From: BPGL01 sp035463115
GTDB taxonomy: Bacteria > Actinomycetota > UBA4738 > HRBIN12
Assembly: GCA_035463115.1 (NCBI GenBank)
Contig: DATHTO010000062.1
Location: 1 to 19,737 of the forward strand
DNA: 19,737 nucleotides
Direction: 5' to 3'
Under the pieces are notes generated by a model that saw nothing but the letters and a program-made list of their open reading frames with translations, ran no database searches and was not told where the DNA came from. The position numbers and the translations under genes were made by a program. This document shows positions 14,975-19,737 of the stretch, in pieces; within the stretch, counting starts at the first letter, position 1; every line of letters starts with the position of its first letter.

Positions 14975-15958
14975 GTGGCCGGCGCCCCGCTCGCACGCGT
15001 CGTCCGCTCGGGGCTCGAGGAATCCGTCCACGTCGGGCACGTGGCGGTGTGCGACGTCGACGGTCGCGTCGTCGCGGCGGCCGGCGACCCCCGCCACGTC
15101 TGCTACCTGCGTTCGTGCGCCAAGCCGATCCAGGCCGCGGTGTCGCTGTCCGCGATCGACCGTCCCCTGCCCGACGGCCTCGTCGCCGTGATGAGCGCGT
15201 CGCACAACGGTGAGGCGGTGCACCGTCGGGCCGTGCGGGCGGTGTTGCGAGCGGCACACCTGGACGCATCGGCGCTCCGGACGCCGCCGGGGCTGCCGCT
15301 CGACGCGGAGGCGGCGCGACGGGTGCGTGCGCCGTCACCGCTGTCGCACAACTGCTCCGGGAAGCACGCGGGCATGCTGCTCGCATGCGTGCGGCAGGGG
15401 TGGCCGACGGCGACCTACCGACGGGCGTCGCATCCGCTCCAGCGTCGTGTCACCGACGCCGTCGTCCTGTCGGCCGATGTCGTGCCGACGATCGGCGTCG
15501 ACGGATGCGGCGTGCCGGTGCACGGCATGCCGCTCTCGGCGATCGCGACCGCGTACGCGAGGCTCGCGGCGCCGGACCGCTTCGACGGCCTGTCGCAGGC
15601 CGTCGGTCGCGTCACGTCGGCGATGCGGGCGGCGCCGTACCTCGTCGGCGGCGGGGGACGTACCGACACGACGCTGATGACGGCCGTCGACGATCTGATC
15701 GTGAAGGAGGGCGCCGAAGCGCTGACGTGCGGCGTGCATCTCGGCGCGGGCCTGGGGATCGCCGTGAAGATCGCCGACGGTGGCGAGCGCGCCGTCGGTC
15801 CGGCGTTCGTCGCGGCGCTCTCGCAGCTGGGCCTGCTCACCCCGCCGGCGCGAGCGGCCATCCGCGGCGTGGCCGAGCGTCCGGTCGTCGGAGGCGGCCG
15901 GCCCGTGGGCGCCGTCGAACCGCTCCTGCGGCTCCGCGGACGCGCCGTGGCGCCATGA
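14975..15958 (+). CDS. L-asparaginase II family protein (Rhizobium etli AnsA type)
   Basis: Hydrolyses asparagine to aspartate and ammonia. The 327-residue sequence matches the thermolabile R. etli-type asparaginase family, unrelated to E. coli AnsB. Visible residues are the N-terminal RSGLEESVHVGH, the serine-lysine pair in S47-C48-A49-K50-P51, ASHNGEAVH, HNCSGKHAGML with C127 and K130, and GVDGCGVPVHGMP with C178. In the R. etli enzyme the matching Cys, Lys and Cys form the metal site, and Ser48 with Lys51 are catalytic. The C-terminal part has GGGGRTDTTLM and LGAGLGIAVKIADGGERA. It starts at GTG 14975 without a clear ribosome binding site, 8 nt after the rsiG stop, so it is probably translated by coupling. 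An ammonia-releasing enzyme fits the nitrogen theme of the window. Confidence 0.88.
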   Translation: MAGAPLARVVRSGLEESVHVGHVAVCDVDGRVVAAAGDPRHVCYLRSCAKPIQAAVSLSAIDRPLPDGLVAVMSASHNGEAVHRRAVRAVLRAAHLDASALRTPPGLPLDAEAARRVRAPSPLSHNCSGKHAGMLLACVRQGWPTATYRRASHPLQRRVTDAVVLSADVVPTIGVDGCGVPVHGMPLSAIATAYARLAAPDRFDGLSQAVGRVTSAMRAAPYLVGGGGRTDTTLMTAVDDLIVKEGAEALTCGVHLGAGLGIAVKIADGGERAVGPAFVAALSQLGLLTPPARAAIRGVAERPVVGGGRPVGAVEPLLRLRGRAVAP

Positions 15959-15979
15959 CGCGTTCGTCGAGCGCCGCCG

Positions 15980-15985
15980 TACCAT
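15980..15985 (+). promoter_or_regulatory. -10 box of mshA
   Basis: TACCAT lies 7 nt before GTG 15993 in the 34-nt gap after the asparaginase gene, consistent with a leaderless mshA mRNA. Confidence 0.4.
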
Positions 15986-15992
15986 CGACGGC

Positions 15993-17264
15993 GTGACCCG
16001 CGCCGGAACGTCCGTCGATCGACCTCGGAGCGTCGCGGTCCTCAGCGTCCACACGTCGCCGAACGATCAGCCCGGAACGGGCGATTCCGGCGGGATGAAC
16101 GTGTCGATCCACGAGATCGCCGAACGCCTCGCCGCCCGCGGCACGGACGTCGACGTGTTCACGCGATGCCGTGGCGGCGCCGACCACGATCCGGCCGCGA
16201 TCGCGCGAGGCGCGAAGGTGGTCAGCATCAAGGCCGGACCGTGCGCGCCGGTTCCGAAGGCGGAGCTGCCGCGGTACCTGCCGGAGTTCCTCGGCGGGGT
16301 GCTGCGTCACGCGAGGGAGCGCGAGCGTCCCTACGACATCGTCCACAGCCACTACTGGTTGTCGGGGTGGGTGGGTCGTGCGGCCAAGGAGTTCTGGACG
16401 ACCCCGCTCGTCACGTCGTTCCACACGCTCGGCAAGGTGAAGAACTACTCGCTCGCGCACGGGGAACGACCGGAGCCCGCGGCGCGTCTCGAGGGCGAGG
16501 AGCGCGTGATCGCGGCATCGGATCGGATCCTCGCGCCCACACCCACGGAGGCGGGTCAGCTCGTCGGTCTGTACCGGGCCGATCCCGACCGGATCCGGAT
16601 CGTGCCGCCGGGCGTCGATCATCTGCTGTTCCGCCCCGGCGACCGCGCCGCCGCTCGCGATCGTCTCCACCTCACGCGGCTCCGACTGGCGCTCTACGTC
16701 GGTCGGTTGCAGGCCCACAAGGCTCCCGACGTCGCGGTGCGGGCGATCGCCGAGGCCGTCGCCCGCGACCCGGGGACGACCGAGGACCTCCTGCTCGCCG
16801 TCGTCGGCGGCCCGAGCGGCGCCGACAAGGACGAGGAGGTCGCGCGGTTGATGCATCTCGCCGTCGCGCTTGGGGTCGCCGATCGCGTCGTGTTCTTCCC
16901 GGCGCAGGCGCAGGAACGGCTCGTCGATTTCTACCGTGCCGCCGACGTCGTCCTCGTGCCGTCGAGGTCCGAGTCGTTCGGGCTCGTCGCGCTCGAGGCG
17001 CAGGCGAGCGGTACGCCGGTGGTCGCAGCGGCGGTCGGCGGTCTCCGGCACGTCGTCGACGACGGCCGCACCGGGTTCCTCGTCGAAGGGCACGACCCGG
17101 GCGATCACGCCGAACGGATGCTCGACGTGCTCCGGAACCCGCGGCGGCAGCGTGCCATGGGAGAGGCGGCCGCCGCGTCGGCCCTGCGGTTCACCTGGGA
17201 GCGCACGACCGACGCCGTGGGTGACGTCTACGACGATGCGCTCGCCACCCACGCACCTCATTGA
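15993..17264 (+). CDS. mshA: D-inositol-3-phosphate glycosyltransferase (MshA-like, GT4)
   Basis: MshA transfers GlcNAc from UDP-GlcNAc to inositol 3-phosphate, the first step of mycothiol synthesis in actinobacteria. The 423-residue protein is a GT-B enzyme. The acceptor-side domain has SVHTSPNDQPGTGDSGGMNV (the MshA-type glycine-rich loop, residues 18-37), DIVHSHYWLSGWVG, TSFHTLGKVKN, and an ADRI-like switch (SDRILAPTPTEAGQL). The nucleotide-sugar domain has YVGRLQAHKAPDVAVRA and SRSESFGLVALEAQASGTPV, the E327-x7-E335 element. The start at GTG 15993 is set by a leaderless promoter. A related sucrose-phosphate-synthase-type GT4 is the alternative, but the N-terminal loop favours MshA. In mycobacteria mshA and proC are also in the same genomic neighbourhood. 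Confidence 0.87.
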   Translation: MTRAGTSVDRPRSVAVLSVHTSPNDQPGTGDSGGMNVSIHEIAERLAARGTDVDVFTRCRGGADHDPAAIARGAKVVSIKAGPCAPVPKAELPRYLPEFLGGVLRHARERERPYDIVHSHYWLSGWVGRAAKEFWTTPLVTSFHTLGKVKNYSLAHGERPEPAARLEGEERVIAASDRILAPTPTEAGQLVGLYRADPDRIRIVPPGVDHLLFRPGDRAAARDRLHLTRLRLALYVGRLQAHKAPDVAVRAIAEAVARDPGTTEDLLLAVVGGPSGADKDEEVARLMHLAVALGVADRVVFFPAQAQERLVDFYRAADVVLVPSRSESFGLVALEAQASGTPVVAAAVGGLRHVVDDGRTGFLVEGHDPGDHAERMLDVLRNPRRQRAMGEAAAASALRFTWERTTDAVGDVYDDALATHAPH

Positions 17265-17298
17265 GCTGTCGTTGAGCTGATCGTTCGCTCGTTCGCTC

Positions 17299-17336
17299 GC
17301 CCCGCCTCCCGTTCCGGGCCGTCGGGGCCGTCGTTT
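17299..17336 (+). terminator. Possible mshA terminator
   Basis: GCCCCG (17299-17304) pairs with CGGGGC (17323-17328), followed by cgtcgTTTT at 17329-17337. Loop of 18 nt; a smaller GGCC/GGCC hairpin (17317-17320 with 17326-17329) is an alternative. It starts 35 nt after the mshA stop, and the T run is the only one in the intergenic region. Confidence 0.4.
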
Positions 17337-17358
17337 TGTCACACTTCTTGACGAGGCG

Positions 17359-17390
17359 CTGACCTGCACGTTCATGCTCTGACCTGCACG
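17359..17390 (+). repeat. 12-bp direct repeat upstream of the ncRNA promoter
   Basis: CTGACCTGCACG occurs at 17359-17370 and again at 17379-17390, a 20-bp period close to two turns of the helix. The second copy ends 9 bp before the -35 box at 17400. The position and phasing suggest paired sites for an activator, which is inference. Confidence 0.55.
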
Positions 17391-17399
17391 AACGCCGGA

Positions 17400-17428
17400 T
17401 TGACCGCGCCCGAGGTCGCCGGTACATT
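17400..17428 (+). promoter_or_regulatory. Promoter of the structured RNA
   Basis: TTGACC (17400-17405) and TACATT (17423-17428) are separated by exactly 17 bp. It is the best -35/-10 pair in the window. Transcription would begin near 17435, directly at the first hairpin of the structured region. No ribosome binding site or plausible protein start follows. Confidence 0.6.
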
Positions 17429-17434
17429 CCGCAT

Positions 17435-17820
17435 CGCTCCAAGCGGTCGACGTGACCGAAGCGAGGAGACCGGGCGGGATCCGGAAGGCGCCGCGAGGCG
17501 ACGGAAGGATCCGGTCGGGAGGAACGCGAGAGGCCGCAAGGCCCGACGCGGAACTCCGGCGCCGGGAGGTCCGCAAGGCCCGACCGGCGACCCGTCGGAA
17601 CCGCCTCCGGGTGGGAACGGCGGGGACGCCGCCGGGGCAGCGCCGCAAGGCGAGGCTCGAGGCGGCGCCGGTGGAGGACGCGCCTCCGGGCGGGTCGCCA
17701 CCGGGCTCCCGGAAGCTCGCGCGACGGACACCGAGGTCGCTTGGAGCACCGGAGCCCGAGGGGCCGACCGGTGGACGGACGCTTCGGCGGACGTCGAGCC
17801 GGATGGTTCCTCGGGCTCTG
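17435..17820 (+). ncRNA. Large structured non-coding RNA, unassigned family
   Basis: The region lacks codon bias in every frame but folds by eye into successive hairpins. A: TCGCT/AGCGA and CGGTC/GACCG (17434-17464). B: 17468-17516, GACCG/CGGTC, GATCC/GGATC, a 6x6 purine-rich loop and CGCC-GCGA-GGCG. C: 17518-17557, GGAG/CTCC, gaa/gaa loop, CGCG/CGCG, aga/cga loop, GGCC-GCAA-GGCC. D: 17560-17589, CGCCGG/CCGGCG, gag/cga loop, GCAA tetraloop. A CCGCC/GGCGG stem lies at 17601-17623. E: 17628-17666, GCCGCC/GGCGGC and CGCC-GCAA-GGCG. F: 17668-17704, CCGGTGG/CCACCGG. G: 17752-17818, closed by a 10-bp stem and tipped with a UUCG loop above tandem G-A pairs. The strand is set by the GNRA loops and by the promoter at 17400. 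It lacks the conserved cores of RNase P RNA and tmRNA. The 3' end near 17820 is a guess; another hairpin (17838-17873) follows. Confidence 0.62.
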
Positions 17821-17891
17821 CTATGTGATCGTTCCGTCCGCCGCTCCGCGGGTACTCGTGCGCGCTTCGGCGGCGGCCTGCGCCCATCGGC

Positions 17892-17897
17892 TACCGT
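17892..17897 (+). promoter_or_regulatory. -10 box of the TetR gene
   Basis: TACCGT lies 7 nt before GTG 17905, the same leaderless spacing as at several other genes here. Confidence 0.4.
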
Positions 17898-17904
17898 TCG
17901 CGGC

Positions 17905-18564
17905 GTGGGCGACGCACGCGTGAGGCGGGGCGCCGACGCCGAAGGGCGGCGCGAGCGGATCCTCGACGTGGCGATGCGCCACTTCGCCGAGCACGGTTAC
18001 CGCGGAACGCGGGTCGAGGACGTCGCGAGCGAGGTCGGCGTCGCGAAGGGCACGGTCTTCCTCGACTTCTCGTCGAAGGAGGGTCTGTTCCTCGCGACGT
18101 TCCAGCGAGCGGTCGCGGTCCTGCCGGCATGGCTCGATGCGCCCGACGACGTCGTCGAGCGGGGGTTCTGGGCGACGCTCGATTGGTGGCTCGAGCACAC
18201 CGAGGACTTCGTGCGAGCCGATCCGATCCCGAACCGCGTCGCGCAGATCGGCCGCAACGACACGGGCCTCGGCCTCCGCCGCCCGATCGACCGGTTCATG
18301 CGGAGCGAGGACCCCTACGGGACGCTCGAGTTCGTGGAGTTCGGCGTCCGGCGGCAGGAGGTCCGTGACGACGTCGACGTCGAGATGCTGGCGTCGATGC
18401 TCGACTGGCTCGCGGAACGGTTCCAGGACGCCCTCGTCGACGAGGAGCTCGATCCGGGCTTGATCCACCGACAGCCCGAACGCCGTCGGATGCGCATCAA
18501 GGAGTTCGTCGAGGTGATCCGTGGCGGGATCGAGGCGCGCGACGACGGCGATGCGGTACCGTGA
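17905..18564 (+). CDS. TetR-family transcriptional regulator
   Basis: A 219-residue repressor-type protein. The N-terminal DNA-binding domain (about residues 15-62) reads RRERILDVAMRHFAEHGYRG, TRVEDVASEVGVAKGTVFLD, FSSKEGLFLATF, which is the standard TetR helix-turn-helix. The remaining 150 residues or so are the ligand-binding and dimer domain, rich in acidic and aromatic residues (LDWWLEHTEDFVRADPIP), with no recognisable ligand class. The open frame extends upstream into the structured RNA region, but those codons lack coding bias. GTG 17905 is chosen because TACCGT stands 7 nt before it, and GTG 17920 is the alternative. It is 39 nt upstream of proC in the same direction and may be cotranscribed with it. 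Confidence 0.9.
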   Translation: MGDARVRRGADAEGRRERILDVAMRHFAEHGYRGTRVEDVASEVGVAKGTVFLDFSSKEGLFLATFQRAVAVLPAWLDAPDDVVERGFWATLDWWLEHTEDFVRADPIPNRVAQIGRNDTGLGLRRPIDRFMRSEDPYGTLEFVEFGVRRQEVRDDVDVEMLASMLDWLAERFQDALVDEELDPGLIHRQPERRRMRIKEFVEVIRGGIEARDDGDAVP

Positions 18565-18603
18565 CCGCCCTTCCGAGCAGGCAGCGAGCGTGGTGAGGGA
18601 GCG

Positions 18604-19440
18604 ATGACCGAACGGAACGATCGCCGGGTGGCCTTCCTCGGCGGCGGCCGCATGGCAGAGGCCCTGATCTCGGGGCTGATCCGCTCGGGGGGTCGCTCGG
18701 TCGACGAGATCATGGTCACGGGCCGGCGCGAGGAGCGCACGCGCGAGCTCGCCGGCAAGTACGGGATCGCCGCCACGCTCGACAACGGCGAAGCGGCGCG
18801 ATGGGCGAACGTCCTCGTGCTGATGTCGAAGCCCCAGGACATGGACGTCCTGCTGTCGCAGATCCGCGAGCACGTCACCGACGACGACCTGATCGTCACC
18901 TTCGCCGCCGGCATCCGGACCTCGTTCGTCGAGAAACACCTGCCCGACGGCATGCCGGTCGTCCGGGTCATGTCGAACGTGCCGGTGATGGTCGACGAAG
19001 CCATGTCGGTGATCACGGCGGGACGTGAAGCGTCGGAGGAACACCTCGCGACGACGGAGGAGCTCCTCGGATACGTGGGCCGCGTCCTCCGGCTGCGCGA
19101 GACGTACCTCGACGCGGTCACGGCGACGAGCGGCAGCGGACCCGCCTACTTCTTCCTGCTCGCCGAGGCGATGATCGACGCGTGCATCCTGCTCGGGCTG
19201 TCGCGTGACGTCGCGACCGACCTGATCGTGCAGACGATGCTCGGCTCGGCGAAGATGCTGCGCGACACCGGACGTCACCCGGTCGAGCTGCGTGAGATGG
19301 TCACGTCACCCGGCGGCACGACGATCGCGGCGATCCGGCACCTCGAGGAAGCCGGCGTGCGCGCCGCCTTCCTGAACGCGATCGATGCCGCCAGGCAGCG
19401 GAGCGAGGAGCTCGCGAAGGGCGGGGACGACGAGGAGTGA
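18604..19440 (+). CDS. proC: Pyrroline-5-carboxylate reductase
   Basis: Reduces 1-pyrroline-5-carboxylate to proline with NAD(P)H, the last step of proline synthesis, in the cytoplasm. The 278-residue length is normal. The Rossmann fold opens with VAFLGGGRMAEALISGLI (residues 9-26). ANVLVLMSKPQDMD and FAAGIRTSFVEKHLP form the rest of the dinucleotide domain. The dimerisation and substrate domain has the conserved SGSGPAYFFLLAEAMIDA and the family signature MVTSPGGTTIAAIRHLEEAG starting near residue 232. ATG 18604 has GAGGGA 3 nt upstream. A TACCGT -10 candidate (18557-18562) overlaps the end of the TetR gene. Confidence 0.96.
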   Translation: MTERNDRRVAFLGGGRMAEALISGLIRSGGRSVDEIMVTGRREERTRELAGKYGIAATLDNGEAARWANVLVLMSKPQDMDVLLSQIREHVTDDDLIVTFAAGIRTSFVEKHLPDGMPVVRVMSNVPVMVDEAMSVITAGREASEEHLATTEELLGYVGRVLRLRETYLDAVTATSGSGPAYFFLLAEAMIDACILLGLSRDVATDLIVQTMLGSAKMLRDTGRHPVELREMVTSPGGTTIAAIRHLEEAGVRAAFLNAIDAARQRSEELAKGGDDEE

Positions 19441-19505
19441 CGCGAGGCCGCGCGAGGCGGCGCTCGGCGACGGCGACGTGACGGGAACACGGGAGGAACG
19501 ACGAC

Positions 19506-19631
19506 ATGGGACGCGGAGATCTGGCGAAGGTTCGCTCGGCGAAGGACCGTCAGCGCAAGAAGAAGGACCGTGACAAGCGGCAGGCCGCCGAGCGCGGAGC
19601 GGAGCGGAAGGCCGCGAAGCGCAAGCGCTGA
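19506..19631 (+). CDS. 41-residue lysine/arginine-rich protein
   Basis: A very short gene with a strong ribosome binding site (GGGAGGAA, 19491-19498) 65 nt after proC. The product starts MGRGDLAKVRSAKDRQRKKK and ends RQAAERGAERKAAKRKR. About half of the residues are Lys or Arg, with no aromatic residue and few hydrophobic ones. It could form a basic helix binding RNA, the ribosome or DNA. Mycobacteria carry a tiny basic ribosomal protein (bS22) shortly downstream of proC, but its sequence (an SVIKKRRKRMAKKKHRK type) is not matched here, so only the position is analogous. The frame is too short for ordinary gene finders, but the ribosome binding site is convincing. Confidence 0.62.
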   Translation: MGRGDLAKVRSAKDRQRKKKDRDKRQAAERGAERKAAKRKR

Positions 19632-19737
19632 TCGCGGCCGGTCAGGACCACGGCGGGGGCGCCAGGTCGAACGTCGACGGAAGGACGCACCTGGTTGACG
19701 GACGGTGGCTCTCGCCGACGGTGGACGTGTCAACAGG

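Noticed and set aside
17518..17589. CRISPR-like repeat from the recurring CCGCAAGGCCCGAC unit
   Set aside because: Only two copies, 37 bp apart, and both are hairpin tips of an RNA fold; no further spacers or cas genes.
17435..17820. RNase P RNA or tmRNA as identity of the structured RNA
   Set aside because: The invariant RNase P core (GAGGAAAGUCC-type segment and its partner) is absent, and there is no tRNA-like end with a tag-peptide frame as in tmRNA.
17452..17904. Protein-coding extension upstream of the TetR gene
   Set aside because: The open frame continues, but the codons lack the third-position bias of all real genes here, the product is Arg/Gly/Pro-rich, and the DNA forms ordered hairpins with its own promoter.
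19506..19631. Ribosomal protein bS22 (AURKAIP1/COX24 type)
   Set aside because: Position after proC fits, but the sequence lacks the conserved bS22 pattern; only the basic composition is shared.
19695..19737. Promoter at the right edge (TTGACG at 19695 and TTGACA on the minus strand at 19733-19728)
   Set aside because: No TANNNT box at a 16-18 bp distance on either strand within the window.

Overview
The window is very GC-rich, densely coded DNA with strong third-position G/C bias and many GTG/TTG starts. Its gene content points to an Actinomycetota bacterium, probably a deep-branching or uncultured lineage. The evidence is the glnA2 / glnE / glnA nitrogen cluster with a GlnR-like regulator, a mycothiol glycosyltransferase (MshA), an RsiG-family c-di-GMP anti-sigma protein, and many apparently leaderless mRNAs. 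I saw no mobile element, CRISPR array, tRNA or rRNA.

Left part (1-8600) is nitrogen assimilation. A truncated glnA2 (minus) diverges from a three-gene plus-strand operon: a polysaccharide pyruvyl transferase-like protein with a coiled-coil tail, a small Rossmann-like protein, and the glutamine synthetase adenylyltransferase GlnE. mscL follows, then on the minus strand a secreted seven-repeat beta-propeller protein and the main glutamine synthetase glnA, which carries the Tyr adenylylation site that GlnE would modify. Both synthetase promoters carry GTnAC-type half sites 11 bp apart, at an identical distance from the -10 box, as expected for GlnR operators.

Middle part (8600-15960): a CPA1-type Na+/H+ antiporter fused to a rhodanese domain whose active-site loop is interrupted by an in-frame TGA, a candidate selenocysteine codon. 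Next come the GlnR-like regulator, a MoaD/ThiS-type sulfur carrier with an odd C-terminal extension, a four-helix membrane protein, a diacylglycerol-kinase-type lipid kinase, ATP sulfurylase, RsiG and an L-asparaginase II-type protein.

Right part (15960-19737): mshA, a TetR regulator, proC and a 41-residue lysine/arginine-rich protein. Between mshA and the TetR gene lie 640 bases without a protein gene. They hold a good sigma-70-type promoter (TTGACC, 17 bp, TACATT) followed by about 385 bases that fold on paper into a chain of hairpins with GNRA and UUCG tetraloops, symmetric purine internal loops and tandem G-A pairs. I regard this as a large structured non-coding RNA that I cannot assign to a known family; it and the TGA-interrupted rhodanese are the two strongest leads in the window.
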